From an uncultured Prevotellaceae bacterium (GTDB taxonomy: Bacteria; Bacteroidota; Bacteroidia; Bacteroidales; Muribaculaceae): a stretch of 59,618 nt of DNA. A program made the position numbers and the translations under genes. Positions 28,952-37,714 of this stretch are shown here, piece by piece (the first letter of the stretch is position 1; the number at the start of each line of letters is the position of its first letter). The stretch lies in contig ONQS01000014.1 in NCBI GenBank assembly GCA_900320055.1, positions 1 to 59,618 of the forward strand, written 5' to 3'. Below the pieces are notes generated by a model that was not told the DNA's origin, ran no database searches, and saw only the letters and a program-made list of their open reading frames with translations.

Positions 28952-30142
28952 TTAGTCAAAATTATTGTTACCATGAATGAAATCCAAAACTTTTCGTATC
29001 GCCTCCGTCGCCATGGCGGGTGTCACCTTTATATATGAGTATATGGTGGACTTGTTGCCTGCGTTGAGGGAGTGTCCCAGGATGTAGTCGATGACACTCT
29101 CGCTGATGCCCAGCTGGAAGGCGTGCTGGGCGAACGATTTGCGTGCCGAGTAGAGCGTCATGTTCTCGATGCCGGTCTCGTCCCGGAAGTGGCGGGACAT
29201 CTTGGTGATATTCGTGGTGTAGTAACACTTGGCAAAGAAACCGAGGTGTCCGTCTGGCCTTATCCATCGGTTAATGATGGCCAAAGCCTCATCGGGTATC
29301 TCAAACTCCACGAACGGGTTGACCTTTGCCGCCCTCTCCGTCTTCGTGCGTACATATTTAATATAGGTAAGACCTCGCCAATCTATCTTCATCAGGTCAA
29401 TGGTGTTGATGCCGCCAAGATAGTAGGTCAGCATGAACAGGTCCCGGAACTTCCTGCACCATTTCCGATTGTTCGGATAGTCACGGATGAACCGCACCTG
29501 GTCAGGCGTGAGCCAGTTCTGCCGTACTTTCTGCCTGAACTTCATCGCCTTCTTGGTGGGCGACACCTGGAAGTCGGTGTAGTGGTTGAGCTGGCAGTAG
29601 TTGATGATCCTGGACAGCAGCGTGACGTGCAGTTGGACGGTAGGCTGCGTGATGTCGGTTCGCTTCTTGATGTACTGCTTAATCGCCAGCGGTGTCAGCG
29701 ATGCCACCCTTGTGGACTCCGGGATGTATCTGATGATCGAGCGGAAAGTGTACTTGTATATCTTGTTGGTGGACGGCTTGGTGTCAGTGACGGCCATCAT
29801 CTCCTCGAAGGCAGAGCGCAGGGTGTGTGATACCCGTCTGCGTGTCTCGGTTATCGTTTCAATGAGTTCGGGGCATGACAGCCCTTCGGGGTATGGCACC
29901 TCGTCGATGGACTGCTGCACCTCGTTGAGCTTCTTCCTCAGCTTCGTGTTGAGGTAGGTCGCGTCGTCACGCCTGACGATCTGCCCGTTCTTCCATTCCT
30001 TGGGCGAGTCAATAACCACATCGGTGACGATGTATCTTGTCTGTGAGTTGTGTGCGACAGCGATGCGCACCTTGTTACGGCCATCTTTGAGTGCTTTGGC
30101 CGGGAGCACTGTGAGTGATAATGTAGGCATAATGTTTGACAA
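28952..30142 (-). CDS. Tyrosine integrase of the prophage
   Basis: 396 residues in three parts: an N-terminal arm-binding domain (LTVLPAKALKDGRNKVRIAV), a SAM-like core-binding domain (about 105-205) and the catalytic domain. Box II is YSARKSFAQHAFQLGISESV, then GH, and the nucleophile Tyr is in STIYSYI. Box I (YYLGGINTIDLMKIDW) has no Arg at the usual place, and the His of HxxR is Tyr, a variation common in bacteroidete integrases. It is the last phage gene and points inward, so the attachment site should lie just beyond its start. Confidence 0.92.
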   Translation of the reverse strand: MSNIMPTLSLTVLPAKALKDGRNKVRIAVAHNSQTRYIVTDVVIDSPKEWKNGQIVRRDDATYLNTKLRKKLNEVQQSIDEVPYPEGLSCPELIETITETRRRVSHTLRSAFEEMMAVTDTKPSTNKIYKYTFRSIIRYIPESTRVASLTPLAIKQYIKKRTDITQPTVQLHVTLLSRIINYCQLNHYTDFQVSPTKKAMKFRQKVRQNWLTPDQVRFIRDYPNNRKWCRKFRDLFMLTYYLGGINTIDLMKIDWRGLTYIKYVRTKTERAAKVNPFVEFEIPDEALAIINRWIRPDGHLGFFAKCYYTTNITKMSRHFRDETGIENMTLYSARKSFAQHAFQLGISESVIDYILGHSLNAGNKSTIYSYIKVTPAMATEAIRKVLDFIHGNNNFD

Positions 30143-30454
30143 TTTTGCGACAATAATTCGGCAACAAAAACGTGTTTTTCGACAATAATTGGACTATAAA
30201 ATAGGCCCAAAAATGGATGTGTTTTCTATGTTTCCATACCGATAAAGGGCCTGAAAGTTCGGTAATTGCGTGAAAATCTGCATTTTTTTTGCCGAAATCC
30301 GTGGTTAATAACTTTTTTTTGCTTACTTTTGCAGTCCCATAGAAAACGGCAGTCTTGCCCATCTGTGGAATCTGTCGAGAATCGGCAGGGGCGTGTGCCG
30401 ACACCATCGTGTGCCCGCCACATGTTCTGGAAACAAAACTAAAAGGATAAGTGA
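30143..30454. other. Prophage-host junction region (312 bases, no gene)
   Basis: No coding gene is seen. The direct repeat CGACAATAATT occurs at 30148-30158 and 30180-30190, 32 bases apart (three helical turns), directly upstream of the integrase start; it could be a regulator or integrase arm site. On the plus strand, TACTTTTG (30324-30331) is the probable -7 of the host gene at 30455. The right attachment site must lie between about 30150 and 30320, but its core cannot be identified without the left end of the prophage. No tRNA gene is present here. Confidence 0.5.
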
Positions 30455-30937
30455 ATGAATAAGACAGTATTGGCAATAGCAATTGTGGGAATTCTCACCT
30501 TGTTTACCTCGGCCTACTATTCGGCTCCTGCCGACAGCCGTATCGGTTATAAGGCTCCCGCTTTGGTGTTGGGCAATAGCAACAATGATTTGTCACCGCT
30601 GCAGCAGCATCGCGGTGGTAACGTGCTGTTGACGTTCTGGTCGTCGGTCGATGCCCAGTCGCGTCTCAATAACATGTATTACGACCGCCTGTCGCGTGAG
30701 GCTGGTGCGGCTTTCACCCACGTGTCCGTCAATATGGATCGCAGCGTGAGCGTGTTCAACAGTGTGGTTGCCATCGACAATCTTGACCGTTCGGCTCATT
30801 TCTGCACCTCTCCCGAGGCTCAGGATGCCATTGTCAAGAGTTGGCGTCTCGACGAGGGATACCACACATTCCTGCTCGATGCCGATGGCGTGATCACAGC
30901 GATCGACCCCGACGAGAAGACGCTGGCCGCTCTCTAG
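30455..30937 (+). CDS. Secreted thioredoxin-fold protein lacking the CxxC site
   Basis: 160 residues. The N-terminus (MNKTVLAIAIVGILTLFTSA) is a signal peptide or anchor. IGYKAPALVLGNSNNDLSPL and LLTFWSSVDAQSRLNNMYYD are the TlpA/ResA-like pattern, but the redox CxxC is SSVD. FLLDADGVITAIDP is the usual C-terminal strand pair. It cannot work as a thiol oxidoreductase; a binding or folding role in the periplasm is possible. It is a single gene with its own promoter and terminator, next to the integration site. Confidence 0.75.
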   Translation: MNKTVLAIAIVGILTLFTSAYYSAPADSRIGYKAPALVLGNSNNDLSPLQQHRGGNVLLTFWSSVDAQSRLNNMYYDRLSREAGAAFTHVSVNMDRSVSVFNSVVAIDNLDRSAHFCTSPEAQDAIVKSWRLDEGYHTFLLDADGVITAIDPDEKTLAAL

Positions 30938-30961
30938 TGGCATGCGCGCATTGTTGTTTTT

Positions 30962-31020
30962 AAGAGAAACTTGATTCAATCTCCTGAATCGCCGATGGCG
31001 GTTCGGGAGATTCTCTTATT
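30962..31020 (+). terminator. Terminator after the thioredoxin-fold gene
   Basis: AATCTCCTGAATCGCC pairs imperfectly with GGCGGTTCGGGAGATT, extended by AAGAGAA/TTCTCTT outside. Confidence 0.7.
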
Positions 31021-31079
31021 CTGACCATGATAGATGCCCGGTCGACGCATGATGATGGCGTGTCACACTATCGTTGGCG

Positions 31080-32063
31080 TCAGCCGTTGGCGTTGCGCTT
31101 GGGTCTGAGGAAATCCAGGCTGGGGTGGATGAGCCATCTGAAGAATCGTATCTTGCCCATCAGCCAGATGATGGCCATGATGATGGCCGTGTAGAGCAAC
31201 ACGAAGGGGAATGTGCGGGGCCAGCCGTGCTGATACACGATAGCGGGCAAGATGTTGATGGCAAAGACGATATGATACAGGTAATAGAACAGGCTGTCAC
31301 GTCCGATGGGCCGCAAACACTTCACGTCGGGCATGAGGTTGAACACCAGCAGGCTCATCGCGATAGAGCACGTCAGGATCATGGCTTTCTGGGGCAGACC
31401 GGCGAGGCCATAGTAGTCAGCACCGTTCATCACGTTGCCGCAGCGGGGATATAGCCAGAAGATGAGTGGCAGCAGTATGACCACGATGGCGATGTGCAAC
31501 CTGTTGTTATGCCACCATGCGTTGTTAATCATGCCCTGACGATAGTAGAACCCCATCAGGAAGAAGAGGTAGAAGTTCAGGGTGCGCTGTATCGACAGAA
31601 AGGTGCCCAAGTGGGTCAAACCACACAGCATCGAGGCAACGAGGGCAATGCCCAGATACAGCCACGGCCTATGGAGCAGGCGGCGCGGCGTGTAGTAGAG
31701 CATGACGCGCCAGCAGATAAGGCTGAGCAGATACCACAGAATACCGATTGGGAACCCCTTCATGGCCACGAAGAAGTTGCCGCCGTATATCTGCACTCTC
31801 GCACTCAGCAGCATTTGGAAAATGGCCAGAGGAACAAAGATGTTCCACACACCGTGCCACATGTCGCGCGGCTGTTGTTGTGACGGATGCTTGGTCACAT
31901 AACCCGAGATGAGGATGAACAGAGGCATGTGGAAGATATAGATCAATCCCATCACGGCGTGATTGATGAGGTTCACGTTATCCAACCGCGTAATGACGTG
32001 ACCCATCACCACCAGGATGATCAGCATGCCCTTGAGGGTATCGATGCGCGTATCTCGTGCCAT
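31080..32063 (-). CDS. Membrane acyltransferase 3 family protein
   Basis: The start at 32063 (MARDTRIDTLKGMLIILVVM) is preferred: it is 5 bases after the preceding gene's stop, whereas the longer start overlaps that gene by 58 bases. The product is 327 residues with about ten transmembrane helices. RIDTLKGMLIILVVMGHV contains the conserved His of acyltransferase 3 proteins (OafA-like), and FHMPLFILISGYV follows. It transfers acyl groups, often acetyl, to a cell-surface polysaccharide or other extracytoplasmic acceptor. It is the last gene of a five-gene minus-strand unit that includes a glycosyltransferase. Confidence 0.88.
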   Translation of the reverse strand: MARDTRIDTLKGMLIILVVMGHVITRLDNVNLINHAVMGLIYIFHMPLFILISGYVTKHPSQQQPRDMWHGVWNIFVPLAIFQMLLSARVQIYGGNFFVAMKGFPIGILWYLLSLICWRVMLYYTPRRLLHRPWLYLGIALVASMLCGLTHLGTFLSIQRTLNFYLFFLMGFYYRQGMINNAWWHNNRLHIAIVVILLPLIFWLYPRCGNVMNGADYYGLAGLPQKAMILTCSIAMSLLVFNLMPDVKCLRPIGRDSLFYYLYHIVFAINILPAIVYQHGWPRTFPFVLLYTAIIMAIIWLMGKIRFFRWLIHPSLDFLRPKRNANG

Positions 32064-32068
32064 GGCTC

Positions 32069-32593
32069 TCAGAGTATCATTTGTAACAGCACCGCATCGT
32101 GGTAGGTGGTGCCTCGTTTTATCCATGATGTGATGATGCCTACGCGACGGTAACCATAGGACTCAAACAGTTTCAGGCACACCTCATTGTCTTGTGCGAT
32201 GAAGACGTAGAGTTGGCGCAGACCCAGGTGGTCGCGGCTGTAGCCTGTGAGCAGCGATAGCGCCTCACGGCCATATCCCTGGCCACGGTAGGCGCTCGAG
32301 ATGAACAATCCCAGTTCGGCACGGTTGTTGAGCGGGTCATAGTTCAGATAGTCGATGGTGCCCAAGGGGGTGTCGTCATCGCTCCGGACGATCATCAGAC
32401 GCAGTTGGCGCTGCGCATAGATGTCGGCTGTGTAATTCTCCAGATATTGCCACAATGCGGCACGAGAGTAGGGGGCGACGGTGTCGCTGGCATACCATAG
32501 CCGGGAGTCGTTCTCCCAACGGTATAGTGTGTCCAGATCAGTGGGCTCCAGAGCACGCAAGGCAATGATATCGTTTCTTAACAACTGGCTCAT
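32069..32593 (-). CDS. GNAT family N-acetyltransferase (RimJ/RimL-like)
   Basis: 174 residues. IALRALEPTDLDTLYRWEND is the usual N-terminus of RimL-like enzymes. The acetyl-CoA loop is YRGQGYGREAL (pattern RGxGxA/G), and the C-terminal VFIAQDNEVCLKLFESYGYR is the second conserved strand-helix. It probably acetylates a small molecule, sugar amine or protein N-terminus. Its start overlaps the end of the glycosyltransferase gene by 4 bases, so the two are coupled. Confidence 0.88.
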   Translation of the reverse strand: MSQLLRNDIIALRALEPTDLDTLYRWENDSRLWYASDTVAPYSRAALWQYLENYTADIYAQRQLRLMIVRSDDDTPLGTIDYLNYDPLNNRAELGLFISSAYRGQGYGREALSLLTGYSRDHLGLRQLYVFIAQDNEVCLKLFESYGYRRVGIITSWIKRGTTYHDAVLLQMIL

Positions 32594-33717
32594 GACATCT
32601 TGGGTGATATGATGGTGTTGTGGCGGTTCGCATAGATGTGGTATGCCCTGTGGCCACTGTCACTGTGGTTGAGGATATAGTCCACGATGCGGGTATAGTC
32701 GTAGCATCCGTCGTCGAGAAGCACATTGCAACGGCCCGATTCGGGCAGTGCCTCGGTATAATCGCTGATGCCGGCTCTGTTTGCGACATCCTGTGCCCGA
32801 TCGCTGATGATGACCCAGGGCCATGACTCACTGCTGGGGCGTGACTTGCGGGGCAATAACCGCTTGACCATACGCTTGGCAACAGACATAGCGGCGCGCA
32901 CCATCACGCCCAGTTTCACGATGGGATAGAAAATCACGTTGAAGCGCGGAAAATGCTTGCGGTAGAAAATCAGCATAGCGTCATAGAACACCCTGACGTA
33001 GCGCATCGAGTCCTTATGCGTGCTCTCGCCCTTGTAATGAACCATCGGGGTGGGCAGGAACCAGTTCTCGTAACCGGACTTGACAATGCGGTAACTCAGA
33101 TCGATATCCTCACCGTACATAAAGAAGTCCTCGTCAAAGCCGCCCAACGCCTGTAGCACCTCGGTGCGGCACAGCATGTAGGCGCCCGACAGGATGTCGA
33201 TGTGCTGCGGCTCCTTGTCACTCAGGTAGCGCAGGTGATACTTGGCAAACAGCGGCGAGCGGGGAAACAGTTTCGACAGGCCAAAGATTTTGCAGAACGA
33301 CACCCAGGGCGTGGGAAACGAACGCTTGCTCTCGGGCAGGAACACACCGTTGCCGTCCATCATGCGGGCGCCGATGGCTCCGCACTTGGGGTGAGAACCC
33401 ATCCACGCGATGCCTTCCTGCAGACAGCGCGGGGTGATGATGGTGTCGGGATTGAGAATCAGCGTGTATTGCCCCCGTGCCTGCATGATGGCTTGATTGT
33501 TGGCGCGGGCAAAACCCACATTCTCGGCGTTCTCGATATAGGTGACTTGTGGATGGCGCTCGCGGGAGAAGGCGATGCTGTCGTCCTGCGACAGGTTATC
33601 CACGACAATGACCTCGCCAGCCATGCCTTGCATGGCCTGCTCAACAGAGCGCAGTGTCTGTTCCAGCAGGTACTTCACTCGATAGTTGACGATGACGACG
33701 GTCAGTTCCATATCCAT
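32590..33717 (-). CDS. GT2 family glycosyltransferase (rhamnosyltransferase-like)
   Basis: 375 residues. The nucleotide-sugar-binding N-terminus is LTVVIVNYRVKYLLEQTLRS, the metal-binding motif is NPDT (DxD-like) in TLILNPDTIITP, and the acceptor-site ED lies in FFMYGEDIDLSYRI. It fits the WcaE/RfbF-like group that builds surface polysaccharides. The C-terminal about 90 residues (after KRLLPRKS) add a small extra region with DYTEALPESGRCNVLLDDGC, not part of GT2. It overlaps the GNAT gene and lies 19 bases downstream of the pantothenate kinase gene. Confidence 0.9.
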   Translation of the reverse strand: MDMELTVVIVNYRVKYLLEQTLRSVEQAMQGMAGEVIVVDNLSQDDSIAFSRERHPQVTYIENAENVGFARANNQAIMQARGQYTLILNPDTIITPRCLQEGIAWMGSHPKCGAIGARMMDGNGVFLPESKRSFPTPWVSFCKIFGLSKLFPRSPLFAKYHLRYLSDKEPQHIDILSGAYMLCRTEVLQALGGFDEDFFMYGEDIDLSYRIVKSGYENWFLPTPMVHYKGESTHKDSMRYVRVFYDAMLIFYRKHFPRFNVIFYPIVKLGVMVRAAMSVAKRMVKRLLPRKSRPSSESWPWVIISDRAQDVANRAGISDYTEALPESGRCNVLLDDGCYDYTRIVDYILNHSDSGHRAYHIYANRHNTIISPKMS

Positions 33718-33736
33718 TATCTATGGTTAAAAGAAA

Positions 33737-34579
33737 TTAGCCTTGCCTCGCTGAATCAGGGTGATAGGACAACGCTGCTCCAAGGGCTGTACAATAGCGG
33801 GCATGCTCGGGGATGATAAAGCGCACGTTATAGAGGCCTTCCATCATCGGGAAGATCAAGCCGCACTCGGGCAGTCGGGTCAGGTTGCCGATGAGGACAA
33901 AGTCTTTGATGCCCTCATTGATTTGCGAGAGCACGGCACAAGAGCCGATAGTCTCGAGCACCATGCAGATAATGCCTTTGGCAATGTCCTCGTCGGTCGC
34001 GTTGCCGCTCACGGCCTTGCCAAACAGCGATGCCGTGGCGTGCATGGGCAACCCTTCGATCAGGCCCTTGCTGATATCCTTGATTTGCAGGTTGATGTGC
34101 GAGATGTCGCCATGCGATGCCATCTCCACCACTTCGGCAATGCGGTCGGTCTTCAACAGCAGGTGGGACAGCCCCTGAAGGGTACCGCCTCCCATTGAGA
34201 TGCCGCCGATGTGGCGGATCTCGTTGCCATCCACTCGCACCAGGGTCGTTCCCGTGCCCATCGATACCACCACGAGTTGCTCCAGTCCGCTGTCAAAACG
34301 GGCACCCAGACCATCGGCCTGAAACTCGTCGACGTGAGTGGTGGGCAGGCCATAGATGGGCATGCTCACACCGCTGGCACCCACACCGGTGAGCATCACA
34401 TGCTCGACATCGTCAAGAGCGATGTCGTTGTCATACAGATACTTGCCAAAGGCTCCAAACAGCGAGGTGATGGGGTCGTTGGCGCTGATGTTCATAGGAG
34501 ACTTAAACAGGGTACCGTTCTCGATACCCACAATCTTGGTGGTGCTGCCGCCCACGTCTATGCCGATGACTACGCTCAT
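33737..34579 (-). CDS. coaW: Type II pantothenate kinase
   Basis: 280 residues from the ATG at 34579 (MSVVIGIDVGGSTTKIVGIE); the longer reading lacks support. Phosphate-binding loops GIDVGGSTTK and VVSMGTGTTLVRV, and the adenosine motif GGISMGGGTLQGLS, match the ASKHA-fold type II enzymes of staphylococci and eukaryotes. It phosphorylates pantothenate, the first step of CoA synthesis. Type II enzymes usually escape feedback inhibition by CoA. Its place between YqgE and a glycosyltransferase shows no functional link. Confidence 0.88.
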   Translation of the reverse strand: MSVVIGIDVGGSTTKIVGIENGTLFKSPMNISANDPITSLFGAFGKYLYDNDIALDDVEHVMLTGVGASGVSMPIYGLPTTHVDEFQADGLGARFDSGLEQLVVVSMGTGTTLVRVDGNEIRHIGGISMGGGTLQGLSHLLLKTDRIAEVVEMASHGDISHINLQIKDISKGLIEGLPMHATASLFGKAVSGNATDEDIAKGIICMVLETIGSCAVLSQINEGIKDFVLIGNLTRLPECGLIFPMMEGLYNVRFIIPEHARYCTALGAALSYHPDSARQG

Positions 34580-34607
34580 GCTGATTCTATGATAGATGTG
34601 ATGGTTC

Positions 34608-35213
34608 TTAATTATTGGTGGGATCGCTGGGAAGATCAAGCCACAGCCGGTAGCGGTCACCAAACTGTGATACGGCGTCGCGCCACTGGTTGTCGTCGCC
34701 TTCGCCCATGAGCAATTGGCGCCCTCCGTTGTTCAGCACCGCCCAGTCATGCCGCTTGAGTTCGCTCGCGATCTGGTCTTTGCCCCAGCCGCTGTAACCC
34801 ACGATAAACTTGATGCGGCCATCAACCGGAGCACCGAGTTCTACATAGCGCTTGATGGCATCGAATTGGCCGCCAAACCACACGCCATCGCCCACATCGA
34901 TGGCCTCGGGGATGATTTCGGGACCTAAGGTGTGCATGTAAAACATCATCTGGGTGCCCACGGGACCGCCCAGATAGAGGGGAATTTCCTCTACCGTCTC
35001 GATCTCGGGCATGATGTCGCGCAGGTTATAGCCGGTGTAGTGGTTGACAACAACTCCCATGGCTCCCTCGCCCTCGTCGGGGTCAACGATGAGCACGAGT
35101 GAGCGCTTGAAGAAGAAGTCGCCCACCGTAGGCTTGGCCACCAGCAGCGAGCCGCGTTCGGGCTGGGGCTGTTCGTCATGCAGATTGTATATGTCCTGAT
35201 CCCAATCGTTCAT
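34608..35213 (-). CDS. YqgE/AlgH family protein (UPF0301)
   Basis: 201 residues. RGSLLVAKPTVGDFFFKRSL, VLIVDPDEGEGAMGVVVNHY, YLGGPV and FIVGYSGWGKDQIASEL are the YqgE/AlgH signature segments. Function is not settled; it is conserved in many Gram-negatives. It heads the minus-strand unit. A -7 element on the minus strand (CAAATATA on the plus strand, 35219-35226) lies right before it. Confidence 0.9.
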   Translation of the reverse strand: MNDWDQDIYNLHDEQPQPERGSLLVAKPTVGDFFFKRSLVLIVDPDEGEGAMGVVVNHYTGYNLRDIMPEIETVEEIPLYLGGPVGTQMMFYMHTLGPEIIPEAIDVGDGVWFGGQFDAIKRYVELGAPVDGRIKFIVGYSGWGKDQIASELKRHDWAVLNNGGRQLLMGEGDDNQWRDAVSQFGDRYRLWLDLPSDPTNN

Positions 35214-35375
35214 CGTTGCAAATATAGTAAAAAATGCGATTGCAGGGGCATTTTAGGTGAAAAAAACAGGCGTTAAGGTTTTTTGGCACACCATGTGGCC
35301 CAATATTTGCTGCTTACTCTAATAAATCATGCTTTTTCACGTTATATAATTAGAATAAGAATAATACCGATAGCA

Positions 35376-36272
35376 ATGAAAGTGATGAAATTTGGCGGCA
35401 CCTCGGTGGGTAGCATCGAGAGCCTGATTAACCTCAGAGATATTGTCAATGCGCAAGACAAGCCTGTGGTCGTCGTGGTCTCGGCAATGGGCGGTTTCAC
35501 CAATCAGTTACTGGCCATGTGCGAGCAGGCGCAGCAGCGCGACATCTCGTGCCTGGACACATTGGAAGCAGCACGCAAGCGCCACCACGATGCCGTCGAT
35601 GGTGTGGTGATCGAGTCGATGCGCCAGCAGGTGCATGACACCATCGACCGCTTCATCGATGATAGCCTCAAGCCTTACTATTTGGCTCTTGCCACCAATC
35701 CTCACATGCCGGTCGATGAGATCGAGCGCGTGTGCGACGCCATCGTTGCCCATGGCGAGATTCTGTCCTCGGCCATCGTGACGGGCATGTTCGAGGACGG
35801 CATGCCTCACCTGTCACTCAACTATATGCGCACTAGGCCCGATGGCAATGGCCGTGTGCTGGATTGGGAAGAGACCGGACGGCTGGTGAAGGCCGACTTC
35901 GCCTCGCTGACTGAAGGCGGCGTGCATGTGGCACAGGGTTTCATCTCGCGCGACAAGCAATCGGGCGATGTGACCAATCTGGGGCGCGGAGGTAGCGACT
36001 ATACGGCTGCCATACTTGCCGCCTTGCTCGATGCCGAGTCGCTTGAGATCTGGACCGATGTCGACGGCTTTATGACGGCCGACCCCCGCACTCATCCCGA
36101 TGCCACCGTCATCCCGCAGATGACCTATGCCCAAGCCCAGCAGATGTGCGATGCCGGGGCTAAGGTCATCTATCCTCCTACCATCGCTCCAGTGGCCATG
36201 AAGCATATCCCCGTCTGGGTCAAGAATACCTTCAATCCCGACGCACCCGGTACTGTCATTGTTGACGATTGA
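35376..36272 (+). CDS. Aspartokinase without ACT domains
   Basis: 298 residues from ATG 35376 (MKVMKFGGTSVGSIESLINL). It has the amino-acid kinase fold: KFGGTSVG nucleotide loop, VVVVVSAMGGFTNQL, and GRGGSDYTAAILAALLDAES with the aspartate-binding Ser/Asp, then EIWTDVDGFMTADPR. It makes aspartyl phosphate, the entry to threonine, methionine and lysine. Usual aspartokinases are about 400-450 residues with two C-terminal ACT domains that bind lysine or threonine; here the protein stops right after the kinase domain (VKNTFNPDAPGTVIVDD). Threonine synthase starts 5 bases later. Confidence 0.9.
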   Translation: MKVMKFGGTSVGSIESLINLRDIVNAQDKPVVVVVSAMGGFTNQLLAMCEQAQQRDISCLDTLEAARKRHHDAVDGVVIESMRQQVHDTIDRFIDDSLKPYYLALATNPHMPVDEIERVCDAIVAHGEILSSAIVTGMFEDGMPHLSLNYMRTRPDGNGRVLDWEETGRLVKADFASLTEGGVHVAQGFISRDKQSGDVTNLGRGGSDYTAAILAALLDAESLEIWTDVDGFMTADPRTHPDATVIPQMTYAQAQQMCDAGAKVIYPPTIAPVAMKHIPVWVKNTFNPDAPGTVIVDD

Positions 36273-36277
36273 CGTCT

Positions 36278-37594
36278 ATGAACTATTACAGTACATCCGA
36301 CCTCAGGCACAAGGCTACACTTGAGCAGGCTGTCATCAAAGGGTTAGCCCCTGATGGCGGCTTATACATGCCTCAGAAGATACCCGTGCTGCCGGCTGCC
36401 TTCTTGCGCAACATGAGTGCCATGACACTGCAGGAGTTGGCTTATGCGGTAGCGTCATTTGCGCTCAATGGTGACGTGCCGGCCAGTGTGTTGCACGATA
36501 TCGTGTTTGATGCCTTCTATTTCGACATCCCGCTTGTGAAGACGGCCAATGGCAATAATGTCCTGGAATTGTTCCACGGACCCACCATGGCCTTCAAGGA
36601 TGTGGGCACGCGTTTCATGGCACGCCTGCTCAATTACTACCGCACGCGACATCCCGAATGGAGGACGCTCAATGTGCTGGTGCCCACCAGTGGTGATACC
36701 GGAAGTGCCGTCGCCAACAGTTTCTGGCGCATGCCTGGCGTCAATGTCTATGTGCTCTATCCGCGTGGCGCGGTCAACAAGATCCAGAAGGCGCAGTTTG
36801 CTTCGCTGGGCAGCAATGTGACGGCCGTCGAGGTCAACGGCTCGTTCGACGATTGCAAATCGCTTGTCGAGGACGCCTTTATGGATGCCGACCTCAACGA
36901 GGCCATGCGCCTGACCAGCGCTATGTCAATCAACTATGCGCGCATCGTCCCGCAGATGGTCTACTACTTCTGGGCCTATGCGCAACTGGTGCGTCAGCAG
37001 GCCGATGTGAGCAATCTGGTCTTCGCTGTGCCGTGCTCCAATCTGGGTAACTTGGCTAGCGGACTCATGGCGCAAGCCATGGGCTTGCCTGTCAAGCGCT
37101 TCATCAGCGTTGAGAATCAGAACAACATCTTTTATAATTACGTCAAGACTGGCGTCTTCACCCCCAAGCCTACTCAATATAGCATCGCCCCCGCTCTGGA
37201 TGCCGGTTGCCCCAACAACTTTGGCCGCATCGTCGACCTGCTAGGCTCTCATGAGGGCATTTGCCGACAGATTCATGCCTACAGTTACGACGACAACCAG
37301 ATCATCGAGACCATACAGCAGACATATCATGACGAGGACTATCTGTTAGACCCGCACACGGCTGTCGCCTATCGTGCCATGTTACAAGACTTGCGCCCCG
37401 GCGAGACGGGTGTAGCCTTGGCAACGGCTCACCCGGCCAAACTCAAAACCTTGATGGAGCGCATCATCAACGAGACGGTCGACCTGCCGCCGCAATTATC
37501 ACGCTTTGTCAGTGCCGACTTGCACGTCACCAAGATGAACAACGGCTTCACAGCATTTAAGCGCTTATTGCTGGACAACGCTGAACGATGCTAA
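36278..37594 (+). CDS. thrC: Threonine synthase
   Basis: 438 residues, pyridoxal-phosphate dependent. NYYSTSDLRHKATLEQAVIK and GLAPDGGLYMPQKIP are the usual N-terminus, the PLP lysine is K107 in HGPTMAFKDVGTRF, and VPTSGDTGSAVANSF is the phosphate-binding loop. It converts O-phosphohomoserine to threonine. It is preceded within 5 bases by aspartokinase; homoserine dehydrogenase and homoserine kinase are not in the window. A hairpin follows. Confidence 0.93.
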   Translation: MNYYSTSDLRHKATLEQAVIKGLAPDGGLYMPQKIPVLPAAFLRNMSAMTLQELAYAVASFALNGDVPASVLHDIVFDAFYFDIPLVKTANGNNVLELFHGPTMAFKDVGTRFMARLLNYYRTRHPEWRTLNVLVPTSGDTGSAVANSFWRMPGVNVYVLYPRGAVNKIQKAQFASLGSNVTAVEVNGSFDDCKSLVEDAFMDADLNEAMRLTSAMSINYARIVPQMVYYFWAYAQLVRQQADVSNLVFAVPCSNLGNLASGLMAQAMGLPVKRFISVENQNNIFYNYVKTGVFTPKPTQYSIAPALDAGCPNNFGRIVDLLGSHEGICRQIHAYSYDDNQIIETIQQTYHDEDYLLDPHTAVAYRAMLQDLRPGETGVALATAHPAKLKTLMERIINETVDLPPQLSRFVSADLHVTKMNNGFTAFKRLLLDNAERC

Positions 37595-37617
37595 AATAGC
37601 ATCGGGCAAGATGCCCC

Positions 37618-37636
37618 ACCCAAATGTCATTTGGGT
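37618..37636 (+). terminator. Hairpin after threonine synthase
   Basis: ACCCAAAT and ATTTGGGT form a perfect 8-bp stem with loop GTC; no long T-tract follows. Just upstream GGGCAAGATGCCC is a second small hairpin. Confidence 0.6.
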
Positions 37637-37714
37637 AAAATGATATCTAACTGATTTTTAGTGTGATACGCAACCAGTGTGTTTGCCTTTCTTATCACAA
37701 TCACAAGTGGCAAA

